From Rotaria sordida (Eukaryota; Rotifera; Eurotatoria; Philodinida; Philodinidae), in contig CAJNOL010000083.1 in assembly GCA_905250125.1 (NCBI GenBank), positions 186,001 through 250,000 of the forward strand: a stretch of 64,000 bases of DNA, given 5' to 3'. Positions 25,950-37,018 of this stretch are shown piece by piece. The notes beneath the pieces were generated by a model that worked only from the letters and a program-made list of their open reading frames with translations, did not search any database and was not told the DNA's origin. The number at the start of each line of letters is the position of its first letter. The stretch's first letter is position 1. Made by a program: the position numbers and the translations under genes.

Positions 25950-28900
25950 TAGTTCTAGTCTATGATTGTTCATGCACACATAATCTTCTGTATTTTATAT
26001 TCACGAGGAGAAAACTAGTGCTATTTTTTTCGGACCAACTGATGGTGTTATTTCTGTTTCTTCAGATAATTTGCTCTTTCATTAAATATTTTTGTTGTAT
26101 CTTCTCCTAAAAACTTAATTATCACCCATATTCTTCGGCATATTGATGGGTATATTAGTATGTTAAATCGTCAGAAAACATCTTACTGGGCTTAGCCGCT
26201 ATATATGCAGCAAGATCATACTGAAAAATAATCAATACATATGGAATTACATTATCCACTTTTAAGCAAACTAACATAATTATAGAATATTTTCGATCTG
26301 TTCTCCCGAAAGATAATATATGCATGACGATTACTTAACCACGAAATAATTGATTTTAACAGTTCTAAAAGTATACCCAATCTAAAATGCTTAACATCAA
26401 GATCCTTATGCTACACCTTATTGTATGCCTTTTAGTAGTCAATCTATACTGCTAGTATTGAAATGTTAGCTGCCAAATTACGTTTTACTTCTTGATAGAT
26501 AGATAGAACTCTTATTGGACTGGCCAGATGGGACTGAATTATTGGCTTCTATCCAGTGTCTCACTTTTGTTTTAATATAATTTTTCAAACAGTTTCGAAT
26601 ACGTTGCAAAAAGTGAAATCGCTCGCGTCTGATCACAATAAGATACTTCAGATTTTAATTTATTCAATTTTCAAACATCAGGATATCTACATTTGTTAAA
26701 TTTGTATTGAAGCAGTTTCTTAATTAACCTCTGTAACTTAGTGCTAGTCGCTTGATCTTAAAATTGGACATGGTGTCGAAACCAATCGATTTTTTCGGTT
26801 TCTATATGAATATATATATACATATATCTTCGCGTCGATGGCATTCGTTGTTCCAGTCTTTCTATTTAATGAGTCTAGCTTATTCAGTAATTTTAAATAT
26901 TCTGTTTCGATTTAAATTTCATGAGAATCTGACAAATCCACATTTCGTGCTTTGAACTGTTCCAAGTAGTATTCATAAAGATCATCACTAATTTCATTCG
27001 TCTTTGTCAACATAGTTTTGTCGGTATCTATTTTTGAAAAGAGCAGTAATTTAGATTTATATACTCTAGTGAGAGATGTCCAAAAATGCTTTTTTCTATA
27101 TTATCATGTGTTTCTTGATTTTTGGACAAAAGCTCCAGCAATTTAGTCGATTTTTATTTTTAATTTTCTGTTTTCACTTGTCGTGTCCTTACATGTAACA
27201 GCACTATTGTTGCTTCGTTTTAAAAACATTTTCTTCTCTCAGAAAAATATATTTCTCAGTCTTTTCACTTCTTTCACCTTCTGAATAAGATAAGGAAATG
27301 GTAATGGTCGATGTTTTTCCTATGCTATCCATCGTGTAAGGATGTATTTTACGTTAGTAAGAAAACGCATGTAATTCAATACTACTCATTAGAATGTTTC
27401 ATTATATTCTGTACCTTTATCTAAAATTCTAATAGTAATGTGAAAAAAGTTTCATATGCCTTCGGATAGACATTGGGAAACATCTTCTTGCTATCAAATC
27501 CAACATTATCACAAGTAATTACTGATGACTAGTGATCACTCATATCAACGCACAGAATCTCTCTGCCTGTTCTTCCTTCCATTTATAAACGCTAAATCGA
27601 TGCTTCTATCATTTTTCTAATCATTTTCTGAGTTTCGACACCATTTATCTGATAATACAATATTTCATTCTTTTATGAATGTACGAAAATCATCATTGCT
27701 AATTGTATTTTCAATGATTTATGGCTCTAATTCTTCTAAATTTCTAGTCTGACATGCTGTTAGTAAATAACAATTATTCAAATTGTTTCAGAACGCCCAA
27801 TAACATTAATAATAACTGTGTTTTAAACATTAAAATGTGTTTTCGATTCTTTCCAATGTTTCCAGATTGCTACACACACACACACCTCCGTTTTTATTTG
27901 TTCTATGTTGATGAAAGGTATTGAAAGTAGGTAATCAAAATGTATTTCACAGTTCACCAACTTCAGTAAAAACATAAATAGAGACATCTACTTTATAAAA
28001 AATATCAATTATCTAATTATAAAATTTGGGCACCCTACTCTTAAGTTTCATAGCAGAGAGAATATTCAAAAAGACTTGTTCTTTTTGTAATTTTTTAGAA
28101 GAAATATTTTCCTACTGTTTGAAAATATTTTCTAAAATACCTGCCGTAAATCATTCTGCTGGAATTTTCTCCACTAGTTTCTAGTCTTTTATTTAGAATC
28201 CTCATTGACAAAACTGTTTCATCACCGTCACTTTAGGAATAGCTGTTTAGATATGGGAAAATGATTTGACATCTTTCATCAAATTAAAAAAACGTAATAC
28301 TCATCTATTTTCTTATATTGTGATTAAGATTATTCTTCAAAGTGTTGTCAGTGTGTTTTTGGACGATTGAAACGATGAGAGACATGGAAACGGCGATGTA
28401 ATGTGCTTCTATGGAGGCATATAGTCGAATTTTAGATAAGATAATAATGGGTTCAAATTATTGAATAGTTTTTTGCAATTTTGACTGCTGTGATTCTTTA
28501 AATCAGCAATATTAATACTGATCATTGGCCAGATAAAACTTCTAACTAACAATTCAGATGTAGTTAGTCGTTGCACTAGTATTATGTATTGGTATATGGT
28601 AACAAAAGTTGTTTGATTGATCTTTGCATTTGTACTATGTAATTTTTCGTCCATTTATTGAGTATTCTTCTTCGTATATAAAATATTCTGATTCGTCGAC
28701 ACTTACACCTTTGTTTTATATTCACTTCCATTCATATTAGTTGGCGCAGATAGTTGTGATGGAGTTAGTCTCGATTAGGAGTAGCATGAGATATTAGCAA
28801 TGACAATGGCGGAAATTCGTTTTGCTTCATATGAAATCACACTGTCTGTACACAATATTGAGGCACTAATCGATGTAGTTTTCCTACAGATATTGCTTTA

Positions 28901-30450
28901 TTATCTTTTTTGTTTTAAATCAGATCGATATTTAATCAGTTGTTCACATGTACAAGATAACGAATGATACTGACTATTCCATTAAGCACAACAAACCATG
29001 TTCAAACAATCATATATTTGATCATCAATAATATTACCAAGACTGATCAGCAACGGGCATGTTCCAGATCGTATTTATCTCTCATATGACCTAAATACTG
29101 GCAACGAGTACACCCAGTGAAAAATGTTCTTGAAAAAAACAAGGAATTAGATGCGTTCATCAAAACATGAAAAGTTACCTTGTCCATGAAAATGCGTTCT
29201 ATATTTTGGAGAATGTATTTTTACTGGGAAGAATGCGTTTTACATGCGAAGGAAACCATTCTTTACCGTTCCGCTTCATTATAAACGGGTTTACACTAAA
29301 ATAAAATGTGTCGTGATCAATACAAAAGACTATTAATGTCATCAAAATCACATCAATTTAGACGATTAATCGTGATTGAACAAAAACATAGCCAATTAAT
29401 TGGGATTGATCAATGATTTTTCGAATACTGAAATATATCACGATTAATCGCTGATGTTCTCACAAACTTCAACAATTAGTATTAATACATAAAAATAAAT
29501 ATTTATTCTCTTTTATATGTAGATCATGTTATTTGCAGTTAAAAGTAAGTATTATCTTATTTAAAAAATCTTCATTTTATTTTATTTAGAAGATTAGATC
29601 TGATCAACGAATAATAAGAATTATTTTATTTAAACGTTGTATTTCTTTTGTGTAAATCATCTGTTCTTCATGATTGGTAGATAGATAGGATAGGCAAGAT
29701 AGCTAGGATAGGTAGATAGACGAGATAGATAGTACAGGTATCATCTTCGACAGCAAACAGCTGAAACACGTGTTCTGAAAACATGACAGGCCTTTTTTAA
29801 GAAAAAAAAATGTTATAGAAACTCTGGAATGTATTTTTTGCCGTTCTCAATCGGAATGATCAAGAACACGTTTTGAAAAAGTGGAAAACTTCTTTAAGAA
29901 GAAAAAAAAACTTTCGAAAAGCGGAACGCCTTCTCTATCGGTATTTTTAGGAACATTTTTCACTGAGTAGTATGTCATTTGATTACCAGCCAGACAGAGT
30001 TTAATAGTACAGAATACATTTTCAATCGAAATTTAGCCTGATTTTAACGATGCGTTATATTCACGAAGATCTTTAACAGTATAAATCGAAAGTCATTTAT
30101 GCTTCATTGGAAGCCATATTAAATACGTATGACATCTTCAGCTAATTGAAGATTATATTTAATATCTTCTTCGACATATTTGTCAGTGTACTGAAAGGAT
30201 AGATAATGGTTAACATGAACAAAAGACTAGGAACAAATTTCGACTTAATCATTGTGGTGTTGATGACCTTAATTTGGGACGATCATTTCTTAATAAAAAT
30301 TAATGTTGTGTACGACTCTTTGTTGTTTACTCTTCATTTTAGTTCATTACCTGTATCATCGATGGATAAGAAAATGATTGAGATTTCTTGTTGTTTGAAG
30401 TACTCTTCACTTGTGCTAGCTGCTGATATCTCGGATGATCGGTTCTTCTA
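25950..30450 (-). mobile_element. Decayed non-LTR retrotransposon (LINE), ORF1 to RT, with nested insertion
   Basis: On the minus strand, broken frames run in LINE order. ORF1 is at about 30450-28880: VKDLREYNASLKSG, then, across an insertion, a zinc-knuckle-like RCQYLGHMRDKYDLEHARC and a second degenerate knuckle with a trailing SDLKQK. An endonuclease region at about 28300-27450 includes NKNGGVCVCV and RSIDLAFING. Reverse transcriptase at about 26690-26100 includes SLFATYSKLFEK, the kAYnKV-like segment, LLELLKSIISWLSNRHAY and a motif C relic MFSDDLTY (Y/F-x-D-D). Stops and frameshifts are frequent, so the copy is dead. Its limits are approximate. The ORF1 half is interrupted by the TIR element at 29111-29967. 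Confidence 0.68.
29111..29967. mobile_element. TIR element inserted into LINE ORF1
   Basis: The ends carry a perfect 15-bp inverted repeat, CAGTGAAAAATGTTC at 29115-29129 and GAACATTTTTCACTG at 29951-29965, and each end abuts TA (29109-29110 and 29968-29969), as expected for TA-targeting DNA transposons. The interior has no transposase ORF. It includes a GATA/GATAGG-type simple repeat at about 29682-29740. The coding relics of the LINE continue on either side (VKDLREYNASLKSG outside on one side, RCQYLGHM on the other). Confidence 0.65.
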
Positions 30451-32732
30451 GTTCAACCCTGGATCATATTCAATAAGCATGACAAATTACTTGAAACAAT
30501 ATGTTTCATTTGTTCAATTGGAAGACTACATTATTGCTGTTCTAAATCTTTTTGTTAGATCTAAGCTTATTGAAGATTATTATTGGATATATTTGTGCAG
30601 TTCGGAGGCATGGATAAGGGTTTTTTACCATTCTTTTTCTTGTTTTTCATTCGATAAAACACGTTGTTATTTTAATGTATGTGCGTTAGTATTTGTACAA
30701 GAATCCAAGTTTAGATTGGACGTTTGAAATGCAGATGATTCAAATGGAGCATTAAGCTGCTGAAGGCACTGGTAATGAACAAGATGTTAATGAGTACCAA
30801 CTACAACAACATTAGGATTTTTAAGAATGTACGTGATCATATCTTCGAAATTGTATATAGTTGCTGTATTATTATTTCCATCTGTCGTTTGTTGATTATT
30901 ATTTGCCATAGATGTGATAAATGAGTTATTAGACTGCAAGTTTGATTGGGAAGTTTTCTTATGAAAACAATAATTATTATTCGTTTTTTTGCTTCATTCA
31001 AGCAAGGGGATATGATTAACGTCAAGGTAAGACTATAAACAAATGCTTGTGCGCCTATTCTCGAGAGAGAAAAGGATGAAAAAGGACGTGTATCTATCGT
31101 TGCCAAATGTACAAAATATAGAAAAAAATATTAAACAAACATGTTGTCATATGACACAGTTGAATACTTTACGGACTGAAACAAATGGAAAAATATAAGT
31201 TAGATTCTTTACACCTATTATGATGATCACGCTAATTTTATGTGCTTTTTAATGTGACGATGTAAACAACTTTAAGGAGGAAGCCTCCCCCTCCGAAAGT
31301 CGATTTTTCTTGAAAAACTCGATTTTTGAAAAAACACATATTTTAGCAGCCCTGAGTATCCTCTTTCAGAATATGTATAAATTATATAAGAATGGAACAT
31401 ATTTTGCCAAATTCTGGGACATCTATTGGAAGTCATAGTGGAAAATCGACTGTTGTGCTGATTTTTTTTTCTTAGTTACCGGTAATTAATATCGTTCCAT
31501 CTTCTTTATCAGCAGTATAAAACCGTCGACGTATCAAGTAATCATGTTCTGATTGTTGTAGTTAGAGAAGGAAGCTTCAAAATTCGGTTATTTTTCGTAA
31601 AGATGGCGCCACAGTAAACTTGGATTTAGAAATTAGCTTAGTTTTTTCTTGAAAACATCATCAACTGCAAGAGCTTTTTACACACTTTTCAATGATAAAT
31701 AACATTCTCTAATTTCCTACATAGAAACAGCATCAACTACTTCGCAATGTTGTTATTCATTTTTTTCAGCTTCACTTTTTTATTGTTTACTGATCACTAT
31801 GGAAGATTTTCTCAGTCCAATGTTTGACGTATGCTGCTAATATTTTTTTTATTCAAAAGATGAGACTTTTCTCTAGGAATTGTTGGAATAGATTTCTAAA
31901 ATATATCTCTGTTGTTCAGATATTTGAAAATCTTTGAAAAAAGATCACAATAATTTTTTCGATTTTCAGTTTCAAATGATTACTACTATTGAACAAAGAT
32001 GAATTTCAAAAAATTGTTCCAACAATTTCTAGATAAAAGATTTTTCTTCATTTTGAAACAAATTTCAACATTTTCCATGCTATCATGCCTCGCGAAAATG
32101 TTCCGTGTCAAAAGCCCCATTTTCATGAGTAAATCGAGTATAATTTCTCAATTATTAAAAATGATTGTTAAGCATGATTAAATACAACATATCGAGTTTT
32201 ATAAATGTATGTCATTTAAAATACGTTTTAATTACTGTCATATATTATATTCTATCCATGAGTAAATCATGACTTATTCTTTTTGATATGTGTTCTATGC
32301 TATTTTGAGATTAGCTAACATTTAATATTATTGTTTGCATTTGGTATTTAAACACTTTGTCTCGTTTTTTGAGTGTCTGAAGTTGAATGAATTTCAGAAA
32401 GATATTTAACGAAAAGTCATCTTTCGAAAAATGAAATATATATATTACGAAATTTTCAAGAATAGAATATTCTCGAGATTTCTTGTAGAAATAGTTGCAA
32501 ATGTAACTGCCTATGAATGATGCACCAAATATTAAAATAGATGTATTTCAATATCATTGACATAAATGAAAAAAAAGGTTACTTTTCTTTTTTCTTTTCT
32601 TTCTGACTTATCGTAAGACTTTGTTATCAACTTCTAAACACTTGTTATTCTTATCATTTATTATCACTCTTTAAAATCTACCTAACTATTATTATTTTCA
32701 TTTTGTTTCACGTTTAAATAAATATATCAACA
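30451..32732. other. Gene-poor region between the LINE and the Ly6-like gene
   Basis: ORFs at 30479-30727 and 30837-31106 look incidental and may include decayed 5' LINE sequence. At about 31270-31450 a short stretch richer in GC (GGAGGAAGCCTCCCCCTCCG) stands out but was not resolved into an element. The bases just before 32733 are AT-rich leader. Confidence 0.4.
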
Positions 32733-33638
32733 ATGTCGACTAATATTTTTTCAAATTTTTGCGTAATTGTATTTATTTCTCTCCTTTCTGCTCAATTAAC
32801 ATCAGCACTTATTTGTTTTCAATGTAATAATTGTGATGATATAACATCATGCACATGTGACAATATAATTAATATTGATACTGAAACTTCATATTGTATT
32901 CTTCTACGAGAAAGTTTATCAAATGCAATCAATATTGAAATAAAACATATTCCAAGAAATTCTACAAGATATTATATATACGATCCACATTATATATCAG
33001 TACAAGAGACGATTTCTTATAATGGATCAATTCGAGGTTGGTACACTAAATCAAATCAAATAACTTATGCATGCCAAACAGATCGATGCAATCAAGCTGA
33101 TTTAATAAAACAATTACCTTCAAATGGTTTATCATTAATGTTACCTAATGATTGGCTTGATGGAAATCTTCTACGTAAACCAGACAAAATTACGACATCA
33201 TGTCGTGACTGTGAAGGTGAAACTATATGTGATGATGCAGCAAATTTGATGAATATAAATAAATGTAATATAAAAGAATGTCAAGGTTCATGTATTATGG
33301 GTGAAACATTTGAAAAAGCTGAAACGACTCAATTTTGTTATGAATCATTTTGTTCAGATGATACGAGTATGGGTCCAGTAATGCAGGTACCAGAGATAAT
33401 AATTACTGCTGTTTATTATATAAATAAAAAACAATTAGAAATTGTTGAAATTGATCTTAAGTGTAATGGAAATGATTGTAGTCAATCACAAATATTTAAA
33501 GATATTAAAGACAAATTACAAAAAGATCTTAATGGTATTAAACCATTTTTACCACCAAATAATCATGGTAATGCGATTTATTCAACATCAGTTATATTTT
33601 TAATGGTGATATTGTTACAAACACTAATTTTTTATTGA
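32733..33638 (+). CDS. Secreted or GPI-anchored Ly6/uPAR-like cysteine-rich protein
   Basis: A single-exon gene of 301 aa. A signal peptide (about 1-25, VIVFISLLSAQLTSA) is followed by two cysteine-rich modules. The first is LICFQCNNCDDITSCTC to YACQTDRCNQ (about 26-122), where CxxC at the start and C-N at the end match the three-finger Ly6/uPAR (LU) pattern. The second is CRDCEGETICDD to CNGNDC (about 157-250). The protein ends in a hydrophobic segment (SVIFLMVILLQTLIFY) with no charged tail, as in GPI-anchor signals. The likely location is the outer cell surface. The ligand is unknown. No intron is needed, unlike most genes in the window. The start is the first Met before the signal peptide. 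Confidence 0.78.
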   Translation: MSTNIFSNFCVIVFISLLSAQLTSALICFQCNNCDDITSCTCDNIINIDTETSYCILLRESLSNAINIEIKHIPRNSTRYYIYDPHYISVQETISYNGSIRGWYTKSNQITYACQTDRCNQADLIKQLPSNGLSLMLPNDWLDGNLLRKPDKITTSCRDCEGETICDDAANLMNINKCNIKECQGSCIMGETFEKAETTQFCYESFCSDDTSMGPVMQVPEIIITAVYYINKKQLEIVEIDLKCNGNDCSQSQIFKDIKDKLQKDLNGIKPFLPPNNHGNAIYSTSVIFLMVILLQTLIFY

Positions 33639-36364
33639 AACAGAAAAAATATTTAAAAAAACATATATATTTCATTTTTTTTATTATCCATACGTATGTT
33701 GTTTAAAAAGAAAAATAAATAAATTTGCATAAAATGTATTCTTTTTTTGGATTTTATCTTGACGACCTTAGAATCATACAAAGAAAAATAATTGAACTAA
33801 CACGAAAAAATACTCTGCCTTTTAGAAACCGATTAATTGCCAAGCATAGTGTAAAATTATTGGAACATAAAAAATGATGATGTTGTTCACATCGAAAAAT
33901 AGCAATTTTTCGTTGATTAAAAATTAATTATACAGTATACTAATACCAAAAGAAAATATCAAGTATCCTTGGTACAAGAGGTAATATGTATATTTCTATT
34001 CGTCAATAAACGTTATTAATTGAGAATTTCTTTTTTTATTAGTATCATTAGTAAATTTTTGCCTGTACAAACATTAAATATTTGAAAGGAAACATTTTGT
34101 AATATATTGTTTATCTCAAATTATAGACATATCGTTTCGATAATGATATTCATCGGCGTTAAGGGAATATGACAATTATTTAAATCGTAAATTTTGTTAT
34201 TTGATGTATCTGTGCTAAGATATATTTATGTAGCTTATTCAACAAAGAATGATTGTCTTAATTTTTGTAGGTATGTGTTCGTCAAAACAGAAATGATTGG
34301 TTATGTATGATTGAAGACATATTTTCATAATGATACTTTTTTATCTCATAGAAATAAATTTCATTCAATGAATCATCTTGTTTGTTTACGTAAGTTTTAT
34401 TGTATAGAATCATGTTTTCATTTGATATTAAAAAAAACTGGGTTTTTTAACATTTGGAAAGAATTTCGGTGATTTATGATACGTTATATAAAGGTAGGAG
34501 TTTTTTTATAAAGGATAAAAATCCTTTCTAAAGCAAATATTTAAAATTTCGAGTCAAGAATTTTACGTATTTTAATATTGCAATAACAAAATTATTTTGA
34601 GCATTTGTCTTGTCGAAGCTGAATTCTGTAAAAATAAATAAGCATGAATGTTTTAATTCTGTTCCTTTGTTATATTCTTTCAACTTTGCTCTTGCAAATA
34701 AAAAAATACATTTGATGTTTTTCCAAAGATTTGTCTTGCATATTGATTTTTATATTTTACTGAATTTTGAACGTGAGTGTTACGATATAGAATGTGAACG
34801 TGTCAGATGAGGGATAAACTGTGAGAGAGGAGGAGGTGAATGATGAATTGAATATAACTGCTCAGTCAATACACTTTTACTGATCAAATCATAAAGCAAA
34901 AAGTAGAGAATGTAATATTCACTTGCGTGAACATTGATTGACATACAACAGTTGATATGCAACTGCTTTTGTTTGTGCATTTCAAACTGCGAAATATATT
35001 GTATACAAAGTAAGAATGTTATCAAACTTTGATAGGTAATATTTTGCTTCTTTCGCTTTAATCAACAACTCTTGAATGAAATACGAACCCAGTATATTAA
35101 TTGAGAACATAGTAAATTTTGTCTTTCCTGTTGATATTAGTTTAGCGAGTAACAATAACAGTGAGAAAACATTTTGAAGTTCTTTTTCATTGAATAGTAG
35201 CGACTCTACTTCAAGGCTTCGAAATTTTGATTGGAATTCTCGAATTTCCGTTGTTGTTAACTTTGCTGGAATTCTGCAATATACAATATTCTGCAATTGA
35301 TCCAGTTCTAGAGTTATCGAAACCTTGGATGTATCAACAATCAGGAATTATAGATGTTCGAAAATGCTCAGAATTTTGGAAGCGACTAAATTCTTAAAGG
35401 GTAGAAATCCTAAAATAAACAATTATGGAACAAGTATAAGTTTTTTAATATCAATTTACTAAAGTCTGGATTGCAGAAATGAGGATAAATCATCAAAATT
35501 TATGCTAATTGTTTGCTCGAACAAATCATTCATAGCTAATCTAAGCAGCATCAAACAGATCTCTTATCCATTGCACAATAACTGTTGCATACATCAATTG
35601 GTCTCAACCAATATTTCTCGAGCAGTGAAATCAATAGCATCGTCAATGTCATCGATGAACACTAAAAAATCATCATACAACAGCATGAACAGTGCTGTTT
35701 ATTTGAAAATTAGAACTCAAATAATAGTATTGATTACAGTGAGGCTTTTGCCTCGTTATAGTGGAAACCAAAATAAAATTTTTAAAAAATTAACTGAAAT
35801 GTCGAACATTCATGTGTGTAATTCATGTAGTTTTGTTGAAATGAAATGTGAACTCACTACGTGGCACCTATTGAACAAAACAACAAGAAGATGACGAGAT
35901 CTTTAGCACATATTTCACTAGTAGCAAATCAGTTAGTTTATCATACTGTTACAAATCTTTCAATAGGAATAACTTGAATCTAAGTTTCTTTTTTTAAAAG
36001 CTATTCTTAGTCATTACTGATTCTTAAACGAACCGATATGTTCTTTCGAGAAGATTTGTCAACAGAATTCTTCGAATACCGCTCAATCGATTCAAACAAT
36101 TTTCATGTCCACATTGCAGATGCAGATGTGATGACAATATCAATCTCTTTCAGTTTATTAGATCTTTTTTGTTATAAATAATTTTTAATGCTTCAACTTA
36201 TATACATATTTGATGCGTGATTTTTTTTAAAAAAATCTTAAGACTTCCACTATAATTTTACAGAATACTCCAAGAGTGCTAGTCACTTAGATGTAGGACT
36301 TTATCGAAGATTTTTATGAAAATTACATAAAACTATATCATAAAAATTTCTTTATTTTTGTTAT
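33639..36364. other. Spacer between Ly6-like and RBBP9-like genes
   Basis: AT-rich. Two minus-strand stretches (35296-34982 and about 35890-35450) are open for roughly 90-100 codons in pieces and could be decayed coding sequence, but I cannot assign them. The plus-strand ORF 35502-35894 overlaps these and lacks convincing codon bias. No RNA gene is recognised. Confidence 0.35.
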
Positions 36365-37018
36365 TTAGGATAATCCACATCGATATTTTATTACATCGAT
36401 TAAATCTGGAAATTCAGTACATAAAAAATGATTTCGATCATTGAATTCATGATATGTACTTTGTACTTCTTTGGCTATATGATGACTACTATTAACTGGT
36501 GTGAATGGATCATCGGAACTATGAAATTGCTCAATCCATTGTGCATTTGCTTTTATTTTATTCCAATTCCATAGTTGATCTACGTCATGATCATAATAGC
36601 CAGCTGATACTAGTATTAGTCCTTTCACTTTCACTTGTTCACATACCCGTAGAATGGCCATGGCGCCAGAACTATGTCCAATTAAAATATCATTCTATAA
36701 GCAATGATGCAATTATACACGATTCATAATCATAAATGATTTTATTTGACTCACTTCTGCTACACCTATATTATTTAATAGGAATGGTATCCATATGGAA
36801 TCTTTTGCTTCTTTCTCATCCGGTAATGCTGGTGCGATTGCATCAAAGCCTAATTTCACTAATTCTGCTTGTAACCATTTATACCAATGTCGGTTAATAA
36901 TCCCAGGTGTCATCGCACTACCATGCACGATTATTACCCGCTGCTTTGATTGCTGATCCTGTACAATAATTGTAATCGATTGAAATAATGCTTCAAGAAA
37001 GCTCAAATTCTTTATCAA
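36365..37018 (-). CDS. RBBP9: RBBP9-like serine hydrolase
   Basis: A small alpha/beta-hydrolase of the RBBP9/YdeN type. Exon 1 (about 37018-36755) gives VIIVHGSAMTPG, HWYKWLQAEL and the hallmark DSIWIPFL. Exon 2 (36694-36365) gives DILIGHSSGAMAILR with the nucleophile Ser in GHSSG, then VKGLILVSAGYYD, WNWNKIKANAQWI, the acid region FHSSDDPFTPV, and the catalytic His region NDRNHFLCTEFPDLI. Donor GTGAGT and acceptor TTATAG join in phase 0. The length is about 197 aa, near the 186 aa of human RBBP9, and all three triad positions are present. The 5' end is unresolved. The open frame begins before the first Met and no ATG lies in the first 25 codons, so an upstream exon is likely. Confidence 0.83.

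Noticed and set aside
35502..35894. 130-aa plus-strand ORF
   Set aside because: No domain and no exon context. The opposite strand looks at least as coding-like, so neither was called as a gene.
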